A stretch of DNA of 64,000 bases from Neoconidiobolus thromboides FSU 785 (taxonomy: Eukaryota; Entomophthoromycota; Entomophthoromycetes; Entomophthorales; Neoconidiobolaceae): assembly GCA_025603075.1 (NCBI GenBank), contig MU626280.1:106717-170716 (forward strand), written 5' to 3'. Shown piece after piece: positions 46,141 through 57,102 of the stretch. Below the pieces are notes generated by a model. The model made no database searches, was not told where the DNA came from, and saw only the letters and a list, made by a program, of their open reading frames with translations. Numbering within the stretch: the stretch's first letter is position 1; the number at the start of each line of letters is the position of its first letter. The position numbers and the translations under genes are program-made.

Positions 46141-47529
46141 ACTATTATTTTTATTATTAATTACCTTCTTACATCAGCAATATTCAAAACTATTTTATAC
46201 TTTAATGAAATCAAACAACTTGATTTGAGCTTTGACTTATTATGAATTTTTAATAACATCTTTTAAATATTGTTAAATCTACTTTGAATAACTCATCACT
46301 TGTTTTTTAATTCCTTGAAGAAACCAAAACTTCAACTTATTATTAAATATCATGAAGTATAAAAAATAGATATAGGGGACCATGAGATAAGAGGCTCTCT
46401 TCCACTTTGGGTCTTGGCTAAATAGATTCTAGAAAATTTAAACTTGCCCATTCATGTTATTTATTACTTAATGAAAAGGAGACAAACTATCGGGATTGAA
46501 GGGTCCTTTTCTAAGGATAGCCTAATACGAATCTTGTAATTAACACACAGGATTGACAAGCCAGAGCAATTCATTAATTGTTTAATTAATTACTTTAACG
46601 TTATAAACTAGAAAATTTGTAGATAATTTTCAAGTTTTAAATTATCAGTATTAGAACATATTTGTTTAGCAGATTTGAGTAGACTTCCTCCCCATAAAAT
46701 TTTTAATATGTATAAATTGGGTAATAATTTTAAAAGTAGCGTTGTTATGTTTTAATATTTAGTATTCAATAGCCAATGTAACCACAGTTTCTATTCAGGT
46801 TGATAATCTATATCCTTAAGTAAAAATATCTTTAAAGATAATTGATAATATTAGCAAGAATCTATAAACCGAAAATTTCAAACCTTTGATATCATACCTT
46901 TTTTAAGCTATAAAATCTTCTTTTATGGTTTGTTTAAAATTCTAAAGGTCAGTAGTATTTGATTGACTACATGTTAATCATTAGCAGTACAATTTATGTA
47001 GTATATGTTATTAAATTATGAATATTCTATGCTTTTATAGCTGTTCCATATCTATTGGGACTTGATTAGTGGTAGCTTTTAAAACAACTTATTTGTTTAG
47101 TTGTTTTTCAACATAAAGGTATTAGCTAAATTTTAGCCAAATTTACTCTTAAATGATTGACTAACTACGTCACAATAGAGCTGGAACAGTTGTAAAATAG
47201 TGCAGAAATATTTTAAATTTAGAGATTAAATACGGTTAACTTTAAGTTGTACTAGTGAATAAATATACCAAGTATTTCTAATACATACTTAATAAATACT
47301 TCTTTTAGACTATTTAATACATACTTATATATTTATAACATCTTATACAAACATACGATCATTTTTATACACCTATAATATTTTTGTTTAAAGTTAAAAA
47401 TCTCTCAAAATTAAATTAGCCATTTCAGACTCAATGGAGCCAATGATATCTCTTCATAGAGTTATGGGAAGTAAATAGTCAGCAAGATAATCTTATCTTA
47501 ACAAAAACTCATAACAGATTTTAATAAAG

Positions 47530-48171
47530 ATGGCGAGTATTATTAAAAATATCAAATTTGGTTTAAGCTTATTAAAGAGAAGCGCCCAGCCAAACAATCC
47601 ACTTATATCAAGCTGCAGAGCCTACTCTGTAAAAAAGGAAAAGTATGAAGATGAGCCTATGCTACCAGCGGATTATCCACATTTACCATTAAACAACTTT
47701 CAACAAAGAAATCCATGGATCTATGACGATCAACAAGACCGTCGTAACTTTGGTGAACCTGTAAGAAATATAATTATAGGATTTGATATTTCTGACTTAA
47801 CTTTTTTATATTTTCATTAGCTTAATCAACAAGATGAAATTTTAACCGTATGGGGTCCTGATCAGTATGAATTACCAGCTGGTAGAGCTTTATTTGAGCT
47901 AGCTTGCGTTGGTGGGTTTATTGCTACCGCTGCTTACTTTTATTCATTTGTTGCACCAGAATCACCAGCTGTAAGTTTAATAAAAACTAATTAGACAAAT
48001 ATTAAATAATCTAGGTACCACGCTCATACCCATTTAATGGACTTCGCGAAGAGCTTGGGAATGATGCTAACTCTAAAACAAACACTCGTCCAACTGTAAG
48101 AATTAAAATACTTTATTTGTCTTTATTAATAAATTATTTAATAGGTCAACTCACCTGGGGAAGACGAATAA
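47530..48171 (+). CDS. Complex I subunit NDUFB8 (ASHI)
   Basis: Four exons (47530-47760, 47821-47970, 48015-48095, 48145-48171) close to 162 residues. The N-terminal ~35 residues (MASIIKNIKFGLSLLKRSAQ) look like a mitochondrial presequence. The mature part has MLPADYPHLPLNNFQQRNPW, RRNFGEPL, a single membrane helix (ELACVGGFIATAAYFYSFV) and PRSYPFNGLREELG, as in NDUFB8. It is an accessory subunit of the membrane arm of NADH:ubiquinone oxidoreductase. Its presence shows that the organism has a complete respiratory complex I. Pex4 follows on the same strand after 0.5 kb. Confidence 0.9.
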
Positions 48172-48690
48172 ATTTAATAATAATAAACTTTTTGATGGAT
48201 ACGTTAGTTAATCCAATTATCTATCCTATTACCAGCTATATTAGAACTGTCAGTTTTTGAAATGAAGAGGTGCTAATTTTGAAATTATGGAATTAAAATT
48301 ATAAATGTTTTAGTAAGTTTAAAATATTAAAATACTAGCTATAGTAGAAACAGATTATAGAAGTTTTACTTATTATAATCGTTTTCAAATACACATAACA
48401 TCTTGGTATAAACCAGCAATTAAGCTATTAGTAAAGCAGATGTATAAAAATTATTATACAGCTCTTAAAAAATGATTTTATATTCGAATTGTTGACATGT
48501 CATATTTTAATTATATTTTTTACACAAAATCTATCTTACACCATAAATATGTGTAGTAAAGTCCTACTCCATTAATTGAGGTTTAAATTAAATGCCTTAA
48601 TAAACTTGAAAAAATCTGAATAAATTTAATTGGCTGGATAATTAATAAAACTTAGAACCAGATGATAACGAAAGTTATTTTATTAAACTA
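48172..48690. other. Intergenic spacer
   Basis: A 519-bp AT-rich spacer between two same-strand genes. I see no repeat or ORF in it. Confidence 0.5.
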
Positions 48691-49333
48691 ATGAGTACGC
48701 TACACAAAAGGCTAATTAAGGAATTTCGAGGGATTCAACGACATAAAAATGAAGAGATTGAAGTAATAGAACCTTTAGATATAGAGGATTTGATGAATTG
48801 GATTGCTATTATTAAAGGTCCAAAAGATAGTCCATACGAAGGTAAGAAAGGAATTTAAATGATGCAAGTTAGTCATTCTAATTTAAGTTATTAGACGGTT
48901 TATTTAAGTTGAGTATAACTATACCATCTCAATACCCTATGGCACCACCAAAATTTGAATTTTTGACAAAAATATGCCACCCTAATATACACTTTAAGGT
49001 AGCAATTTATAACCACAGTAGCTTTAAATAGTAATCTGTTTTTTTTAGACAGGCGAGATATGTTTAGATATATTAAAAAACAGCTGGAGCCCAGCATGGA
49101 CATTACAAACCATATGTACAGCTATCTCTTTATTATTGGTGAACCCAGAGCCTTCTTCGCCACTAAATTGTGACGCTGGTAAATAGTTTTGGTTATTAGC
49201 TATATAACTTAGTTTTAATTTTTAATTAGCCAACTTACTGAGAGATAATGATATATTAGGTTATACTTCGTTAGTTAGGATGTATACTGAGTTATATGCG
49301 ATGGATCATAATAAGAAAAGTAACCAAGGATAA
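48691..49333 (+). CDS. PEX4: Peroxisomal E2 ubiquitin-conjugating enzyme Pex4
   Basis: Four exons (48691-48841, 48895-48998, 49049-49178, 49230-49333) close to 162 residues. The UBC fold shows [40 protein letters not shown] (catalytic Cys in EICLDIL) and [15 protein letters not shown], then [36 protein letters not shown] plus '[13 protein letters not shown]' points to Pex4 rather than to other E2s. With Pex22 it ubiquitinates the Pex5 receptor so that it can be recycled from peroxisomes. It converges on the methyltransferase gene (109 bp apart). Confidence 0.9.
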
Positions 49334-49442
49334 GCCACAAAGTTTCAGTTTAATTTAACATAATAGTATAATAACAAAAAATAAAAATAATTTGAAAAGA
49401 ATCTATATTTGTAAATGAAATGAAATTAATTTTAAATATTAT

Positions 49443-51578
49443 TTAATAAAGATGAACAATTCCACGGCAGTTAGAACTCCTACAATAGCAAGGATATTTA
49501 CTTTTAAGAACTTCTTTGTTGGCGCTTTCTGTATGTGATTCTACCCCAAATGAGTAATCAAAGCATACTTCTTCATCGGGATAGATATCCCTAATAGAAA
49601 AAAAAGCTAATCTATGAAGTGAAATATTTTGATTATCAATAAGTACTGGAATAACTGCAATGTTTGGATCACATGAGTGATTGAAGAAGTGGGACAAATT
49701 ACCATACTTAAAGGCATCAATAACGTATTCACAATCTCCAGTAGGTCCATTAGAAAAATCTAAATCAAAAAGATAAGTCAATCCTCTGCTATCATACTTC
49801 TTTCCTCTTTCTTCTGCCACTTCATCAGTAATAACTTCCCCAACATATTCCTCAACAAACCTGCCTTCTGGTATAAAATCCAATGCTTTTATCCCCCACC
49901 CCTTATTTTTTGTTTTAAACACTTGTAACCTCACTGTCCTACCCTTTTGTACCACTCTAAACTGACAATCTTTAGAACAAGCGCATCGACTGTTACATTC
50001 ATAAATACCTTCATTGAGTGCAGCCTGTATTATTCCTTTTTTATCATATGGTATACCTTCATTTAAAAGTACACATGCGCAATTATCGCTTTCTCCACAA
50101 TTCCCTTTACAATCACAAGATAGCTCACTCTGCACAACTACCCCTTTAGGGTATATGTTTTTATCTATGAATGTAAAATCTTTTGGTGGTCCCTCATCAT
50201 CAATAGTATTAACGACTGAAATAGCAGGGCCAGAATCTTTACTTACAAGTTCGTAAAACTTAGCAATGTTGGAGGGTAAGACCATAGTTTGTTTTATATT
50301 CAATTTATTTTTCTATACTATTGATTTAAATGTTATAATAACGAGTATATTAATTACCTTATTATTTTTCATATATTCTGTTTCATCTTCCCCAATACGA
50401 TTTAAAAACAAATGTTCGATAGAACTTTCAAAAGCCTCAATACTTTCTTTACAGCTTAAGTTCTTTTTTGGCTCCCATGTATCATCATTTGGTGAATAAC
50501 CTTTCCAGCGTACTAAATATTCGATTCTATTCTTTGAAAAAGTTAATTTTATGATTTCAATAGCTTTATTAGCCTACACTATTTTTCCTTCTACCCAATA
50601 TAAAGTCCACCTATTAGCATTAACTAGACTTAGTTGATATTTTGGATTTTAATTATAAAGCTACCTCATATTCTTCTTGTACTTCTTGTACTTGTTTTAT
50701 CTTCTTCGGTTTCTTTACTTCCTTCATCTCCTTCACCCCCTTTTTCTTTTTATTCTTTACTATCAAATCGTTATTTGAAGCAGAGTCCCTCTTTATGGTT
50801 TCTTTGATTTTCTCTATTCTTTTGAGATAATTCATGATATAGTTAACCCGTAACTATGATAAGTTAGTCAATAAATATATATATGAGATCTATATGCTTA
50901 TCTACTTTGTTTTTTGGTTTCCTACTTGTTACTTTTATTTCGGTTGATTCTATAGTTTCCTAGAAAGATTTAGCACTGCTATATTAATGAAGGATATAAT
51001 TTACTTTTTCTTGAACAATCTTTCCTTCTCCTTTGTAATTTATATAATTTTTCATCAACTCTGCTTCTTTGTTCGATTTAATTTCAGTTTTATTATCTAG
51101 AATATTGAAGTTATTATCTTTAGATATATCCAAACATCTTTCTATTTTGCACCTTATTTCAAGTTATATTAATACTTAAGATAATCTTACCATTTGTAAC
51201 TGAGATGAAATTAGTGTCCTCATTTTTATTAAATAAGGCATCTCCTTTAATTGTACTTTCAACCACTTTTTTGATATTAGAATTATTATTCCCAACTGAG
51301 ATGGCATTAATATCCTCATTTCTGCTAAATAAGACGTCTTCTTTAGTTATATTTCTAATAGTTTTTTTAGTATCTAAACTGTGATTTATGTTCCCACTTT
51401 TATTAAATAATGTGTCTTCTTTAGTTATATTTTCAATCAATTTTTTAACATCTAATCCGTTGTTTGTAGTTGGAATGACACTAGCATTCTGACTTTTGTT
51501 AAATAAAGCATCTTCTTTTATTATGTTTTTAATTAATTGTTTGACATCCAATCTGTTACTGCTATTGTTATCGTCCAT
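49443..51578 (-). CDS. SUV39/Clr4-type H3K9 methyltransferase with repeat-bearing N-terminal extension
   Basis: Eight exons in phase (51578-51191, 51141-51005, 50959-50906, 50853-50665, 50610-50578, 50531-50358, 50312-49443) with the listed seven blocks closing to 614 residues. The chromodomain is [36 protein letters not shown]. The pre-SET has Cys clusters (CDCKGNCGESDNCACVL, CNSRCACSKDCQ). The SET has GWGIKALDFIPEGRFVEEYV, NHSCDPN and DYSFGVES; the post-SET is CYCRSSNCRG. It should methylate H3K9 in heterochromatin. Residues 1-190 hold four ~30-residue repeats. The joining intron (50905-50854) has a good TGACTAAC branch site and CATAG acceptor. If it is not used, the ORF at 50864-51578 is a separate small gene and Clr4 starts at 50835. 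Confidence 0.88.
51191..51551 (-). repeat. Four ~30-residue repeats in the methyltransferase N-terminus
   Basis: The units begin LDVKQLIKNIIKEDALFNKS, LDVKKLIENITKEDTLFNKS, LDTKKTIRNITKEDVLFSRN and NIKKVVESTIKGDALFNKNE. They are separated by Asn/Ser-rich linkers of varied length. The pattern of a short amphipathic helix with KEDxLFNK suggests peptide ligands or docking modules. Confidence 0.85.
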
Positions 51579-51924
51579 CTAATTAAAAATGCAATCTAAA
51601 CTAATAAACAATTTTAATTAGGTTTTATGTAGTTTTTTTAAGCTTACCTTGAAAAACTTACTATGTTAAGCCAATATAATACAAAGATCTAAATGCTTTT
51701 AATGATGATCCATAATATAGATTTAAAATATTATTTTAATTAACGTGTTCTATGATACTATATATATATTTTGTATTTAGTATTGATTGCATAATAAAGA
51801 CAAAGCCAATAAATTCAGAAGTCACAAGGAAAATCAATATCAGCAAAAAATGTAAATTTATTTAAATTTTTCAATAAAAAGATATTTTAAACTTTAAAGT
51901 GAAATAATGGATGTGACCACCTCT

Positions 51925-54133
51925 TTAACTTTCAAGCGGCTCTTCAGGTGCAACATAATGTTGATATAAAATAGGCAACTAAAATAACATATTAAAATAC
52001 AGAAATATGAAATACATGTGAAACTTACTAAAGCCAAACTAAAAGGCCCTAAAAGTACTCTAAACAAGAAATAAATAAGACAATTTATAAACAGAATCTA
52101 TCTTACCCTTTAAGTCCAAATATCATAAATCCTAAGAACATAGCCAAAGTGGTAGCAAACGTTGACAACTTAGGAATATGCTTATAAAAATGAGGATCAG
52201 CCCAAGAAGTGGCAAAATATTGAGTCAAAAACAATAAAATAGGCGAATAGGTCTTTCCCATTACCCAATACATATAAGCACATGGAGTAATTGCTGCAAA
52301 ATGGGGACCACCTAAAGGAATAACTGCCAAAACAAAGGCAATAAAACTAAAATAATAAGGGTGAGGGGCACTGAACAGATGAAAGGTAACTATCGCTAAT
52401 AAAAGATGATATAAACCCATTTGAAATGTGGTTAACCATAAACCTTGGATCACTTTAATAACATCTTTTTCAAATGGTTGATATGCATGGAGATTAAATG
52501 GGGTGGATGTTACTTTGTAAAAGACTTTTCTTATTGGTTGATAAGGCTCTTCTTTTCTACCAACTAAATAGCTAAGAGTAGTAATATAGACAATCAATTG
52601 GAAAAGTAAATCAAATAGTTTAAGGAATGCGCCTAAAGATAAGCCTCCTACTTTTCCTACCAAAAGAGTAGCGATTGGGCCAAATGATATACCAGCAAGG
52701 CTAGATTCAGATAGTGAATGAAGGTTGAATTTTTCAACCAAAAATACCCCTAAATTTTTAGTTTCCTCTACAAGTTGAGTTAACGAAGACATGTTTGACA
52801 AGCTTCGAATAGAAACATGATAATTGTTTAAAGTCACGTTATAAAGGTTAGGAGCCAAGTCTTCCAACTTTGTCCAAAATTCATCAGAATGAAAGTATTC
52901 AGATAAGTGGGTGATATTTATATCAGTATAATTATTACTTTGAAACCAATTATCAACATTCTCTTTAACGCTTTGTTGATAACTATTGAGTTCTGGATAT
53001 TCTGATATTAATTTTCCACTTAAATCTTTAGTCTCATGATAAACAAATTTACTTCCCTTTTCTATTAGAATTTTAGTACTATGGCTAAATTCTCCTATAG
53101 TAAGTAGTAATAATTTTGTAACTAAATAAATTAATCCGAAGGTAATTGAAAGTACCAAAAAAGAAGTAAGACTATCCGTTAAACCATTATTAATAGTATT
53201 GCATAAAACATTATTGATTTTTTTCATTATAGTAATTCCAAGACTTGACCCAGTGTTCAGAATATTTTGTAGCTTTGGGGACACAGTATTTAATTGCTTA
53301 CTAAACTTATAGGTCGAAAATAGTATGATTGATATTACAATAAATGATAAAGAATAATGAAATAAAAAATTAAACGAATAAAAGATAGTTGCTGCACGAA
53401 CGACTTGGACTATATAAAACCAATCTGTAGTAGCTAAGCTAGAGCAAAAATTGTCAAGTCCATTTGTTTGAAATCTCAAGTCCAACATTTCTTCGTCTTT
53501 GCTTTCCTCCAAAACTCTGCTACTTGTCCCACCATTCATTTCTACTTCTTCTTTTTTAATATCACTTTTTTTAATGCTTGGGTCTAAATAATCAAGCCCT
53601 AAGTAAAAAGAAAGATTTGAAAGGAATAAATTGGTAGTATATTCTCCTAGTATGATCTTAAAAGAGTTAGATATAAATTATAGTTAAAAAGTTTTACTTG
53701 ACTGAATCCCTTAATAACACAAAGTAAAATAAATGAAAAGGTAGAGTTTTTCGCTCTTCCCTCTAACTCTGATTTGAAATAATTTTCCAATCTTGTTCTT
53801 ACACTATGCTAAAAAATAACTTATTACTTATAATGGTACACTACTTATTATCTTCTTACCAAGGGTATAGCCATAAGAAATGCTAAACAAATAGAAGTTA
53901 AATAGGGTTGGAACCTAATTCATAAATTGAGTCATTTTTTAATCAACATTAATAAGTAATGAATTAACTTACAACCACATATTCGAAACCAATAAGACTA
54001 GACCAGCGCATGACAATAAGACGCCATTTAAAGAAATTGAATTCATAAATTTACTATCATTAGTAGGTAATGGGCCCACTTTTCCATCAAACTCAGATAT
54101 TACTTGAGCCATTTCGTAATTAGGATTTGACAT
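51925..54133 (-). CDS. TMEM245-like multipass membrane protein (AI-2E transporter superfamily)
   Basis: The largest exon (about 53570 to 52103) encodes roughly 480 residues with at least eight hydrophobic segments. The first exon begins MSNPNYEMAQVISEFDGKVG and includes NGVLLSCAGLVLLVSNMWL. Two small 3' exons add VLLGPFSLAL and LPILYQHYVAPEEPLES. Recognisable blocks are GISFGPIATLLVGKVGGLSL, GLWLTTFQMGLYHLLLAIVT and FVLAVIPLGGPHFAAITPCA. The last, with its 'PLGGP' turn, is typical of the TMEM245/AI-2E permease fold. The substrate is unknown. Exon edges in the 5' third (53540-54060) were only roughly traced. The gene precedes the methyltransferase on the same strand. Confidence 0.65.
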
Positions 54134-54452
54134 TGTAAAAAAAATAAATAGCTGAAATTGTTTTTAAATTATGACGTACAATTTATTCAAGTTTTTTAAT
54201 CTCAAGCCTCCTATATTTTTCCCCCTTAATCGTACAATTTTTAACTTTAAAAGTAGTAATTAGATCATTTTATCTACTAATAGTCGTTTGACAGGCAATG
54301 ATGTGAAGGTAATATAAATTTTAATTATTAAATTCCTCAGTACTATTGTAAGTTTAGTTTATTCAATTACCCCCCTATTAATAAACCCAAGGAAAGTTAA
54401 TGTTATAAGTAAAGATAAGGATTTATTAATCTTAGTTATTGTTGATTTAATA

Positions 54453-54554
54453 TTTGATAATGTTTTTTGGTTTCATTACTTTTTCCATTTTTTGAACGTT
54501 ATTTGAGTGCAAATTTTATCAGCAAAATTCTTAAACAAAAAAAACATCCCCATT
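54453..54554 (-). mobile_element. Family A MITE, decayed left end
   Basis: The left end is reduced to TTGATAATGTTTTTTGG. The right end AAAAACATCCCCAT is intact. Confidence 0.78.
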
Positions 54555-55523
54555 TTATAACATAATACTAAATTATTATTATTGAAAAGTTTAAATTATT
54601 ATTAGAACCGTACAATACGATTTGATCACTGAAAAATGTCAATAACCCTCCTTCCTAGCTATAACTTAAAAAGGCTCTCAAACTACTTTTCGCCCGACCT
54701 ACTGATTTCTATATTATTTGGACCTGCTCCTATAGATATTTATGTTTTTGTATATTGTAATTACATAAGCCAGTTAACCATCACTTTATAAATATTTTTG
54801 TTATTTAAGAAAACCTGTTTCTTTCAAATTCTAACTATATTAATATTAACTATTAAATAGGAGCCATGACTGTTTCGTTTCTAATTGTAGTTTGTATATT
54901 TTATCGATTTTTTAATATGGAATTAGTGATAAAATTTGTATAAAAAACTATGTTTTACTAGTCATAGTTTGTTAAGTTTTAGCAAGTAAGCCAAATGAAT
55001 ATAAAATTTAATAAAGTTCCTTTTCATTTCGTTGATAGTATAATAAAATGATGGCCTTTCAATTTAACTATCTGCTTAGTATTTTGAAGAAATTTTGAGG
55101 TAGCAGATCCTAAGAAATTACTTGAATTACGCTTTAAAAATGAATATTTGGGGGTGTCTCAATTAGTTTCATCATTTTATCCAATTTTTAAAAATTTTGT
55201 ATTTCAAAAACCTCGCTCAAAATTTTTTATTAAAATAAAAGTATCCAGACACAGTTCTAAATCATTCTATTATAGTTTATACTGTAATTTAGTTGAATTT
55301 CTACTAGATCTTAAATACATATTCTTATAAAACTTTATTGAGAAATGTTTATTATTGACTGCTTTATAAACAACATTGCAGATTTGTTAGCAAATAAATA
55401 AACTATTTCAATGCTATAATTACATCATTAATATATTCATAAGTTAATAAATAGCTGTATGGGAGGAAGTGATTAGTCCCAAAACTATAATCAACCATCT
55501 CTATATAGTACAAGTAATATAAT

Positions 55524-55622
55524 AATGGGGCTGTTTTTTTGGTTTCATTATTTTTCCATTTTTTAAGCGCTATTTGAGTGGAAAGATTGTAGCAAAATGC
55601 TAAACAAAAAAACATCCCCAAT
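55524..55622 (-). mobile_element. Family A MITE inside transposase relic copy 2
   Basis: Ends are AATGGGGCTGTTTTTTTGGT and AAAAACATCCCCAAT. Confidence 0.82.
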
Positions 55623-56067
55623 AGTTTTCACGACTTATTACAATTACTTGTTCTTTGAATATTTATTAACTTAGCTATAACCTAAGCAATATTAACATTT
55701 AATAATCTATTTCTATCGTTTAACGAAATACTTGTTTAGTGAATATTGAAACTTTTAGAGTTTCTGTTATTTTTGTAAGATAAGCTGAGATTGATCTTTT
55801 AATTTTTCTATTTTCTATGGACTCTATAGCTTTAATTGGAACTATATCGCTTTTTTTGATGTATTAGATACTGGATAATAATGCAGTTTATCGTTATGTT
55901 TAATAATATGTAAATACTTCTTAATGTCTTGTATTTCTATTATTCTTTTTATATTTTTGTTTCATACTTTTTAAAAGCTATATCTATTTTCTCATTATCA
56001 ACAATCGAATTATTAATTTTATTATGTTCGCAGATAAAAGTCTTAAATCTCGAAACTAATTGATTGA

Positions 56068-56170
56068 TATGGTGATGTTTTTTGGTTTCATTATTTTTCC
56101 ATTTTTTAAGCGCTATTTGAGTGCAAAAATTATTAGTGAAGCTCTTAAACACAAAAATACATTCCCATAT
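56068..56170 (-). mobile_element. Family A MITE inside transposase relic copy 2
   Basis: Ends are ATATGGTGATGTTTTTTGGT and ATACATTCCCATAT. It occupies the same site, in opposite orientation, as the MITE at 43991 in copy 1. Confidence 0.87.
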
Positions 56171-56434
56171 CTTCTATTTTATCTAATGCTTCAAAACTAC
56201 TTTTCCATTCTGAAAGGTTTCCAAAATATCCATCAACTATACTTTTTCCATGATGCTCAGTAAAAAAATTAAGATTAACATTCAAACTACTATTTATTTT
56301 GTGAATTTCTTTAAACATATAATATAAAAACTCTTGAGATCTAAAATGATTTCCTGTATCTGTCAATATATTAACTTTTGTAAACTTTTTAAATAGAAGC
56401 CTTGTAGAGATTAAATCAATTAACAATCTCCTGC

Positions 56435-56527
56435 ATATGGGGATATATTTTTTTGTTTAAAAATTTTACTCTTCACTCAGATAGTGTTTAAAAATGGAAA
56501 AATGATAAAACTAAAAACATCCTTGCA
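56435..56527 (+). mobile_element. Family A MITE, internally shortened
   Basis: Left end ATATGGGGATATATTTTTTT; about 8-10 bp are missing before the core (ACTCTTCACTCAGATAG). The right end has decayed to AACATCCTTGCAT. Confidence 0.75.
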
Positions 56528-57102
56528 TTTTCAAATACAGCCCCTCTTGGAACTTTTTTATACCCTATTTAAAAGTTTAAAAAAGCTAAAATTCTTAAAT
56601 ATAAGGCTCAAGGTTTAAAAAAATAAAAAATAAAAAGTTATAAATAAGCACTAAAAAGGTCGTTAAGAGTTACAATAGCTGTAAGTTTAAAAAAATCAGA
56701 TATTTAATTTTAAGCTTTGACAAGGTATTTAAATTAAAAATAAAGTAGGGCACTTTTTTAGTTCATTTTGATTCTAAGAATTAATAAGTTAAATAACAGC
56801 AAGTCTATTTTACCAAAGCTTTAATCAAAACAATGACGTTAACTCGGGTAGCTATTTATACCTTTAAATAACCATTAGCTCTAATCCTTACATAGAAAGA
56901 GGTTCCGGAATGGTTAAGAGCTAATTCTACAATGTCAGCTACGAGTAATTTCACTATCTCGAAATCGAGTAATAACCCTTCAAAACAAAATCCCTTGAAG
57001 GTAAGCCTTATACATGTCAAAACTATTATGCTAATCTTACATAGATGTCAAGGAAAAACTCAAAGAAAAGTAAACGCATAATTTAATTTTAGCTTATTAC
57101 TT

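Larger units (their letters stand above)
43219..47529. other. Nested transposon graveyard (about 4.3 kb)
   Basis: It contains, in order: a decayed DDE-transposase element (43711-44420) broken by two family A MITEs; the LTR-like/foldback composite (44510-45245); three more family A MITEs (45317, 45595, 46034); and from 46245 a stretch with no recognised feature, part of which (46370-46590) is visibly richer in G+C. Confidence 0.6.
55146..56430 (-). pseudogene. Decayed DDE-transposase element, copy 2
   Basis: On the minus strand, 56426-56145 still reads openly: KFTKVNILTDTGNHFRSQEF, then a segment with NLNFFTEHHGKSIVDGYFGN and LSEWKSSF. 'DTG-x-HFR...' followed by 'NFF-x-E-x-HGKS-x-x-D-x-x-FG' is the pattern of a DDE transposase/integrase catalytic core (Asp, then His/Asp). 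The frame is broken by MITEs at 56068 and 55524. The far end begins GGGGGTGTCTCAATTAG, matching GTGGGGATGTCTAAATTAG at copy 1. Confidence 0.6.
54134..56931. other. Second transposon graveyard
   Basis: It holds a better-preserved DDE-transposase relic (55146-56430) and four family A MITEs (54453, 55524, 56068, 56435). A candidate small upstream exon for Spt20 (ATG 56932) lies at its right edge. Confidence 0.6.

Noticed and set aside
50642-50830. Phe/Ser-rich plus-strand ORF at 50642
   Set aside because: It is the shadow of the Lys/Glu-rich linker ahead of the chromodomain on the minus strand.
54541-55145. Search for host genes in the left part of the second graveyard
   Set aside because: All frames are short, with stops, and show no recognisable motif.
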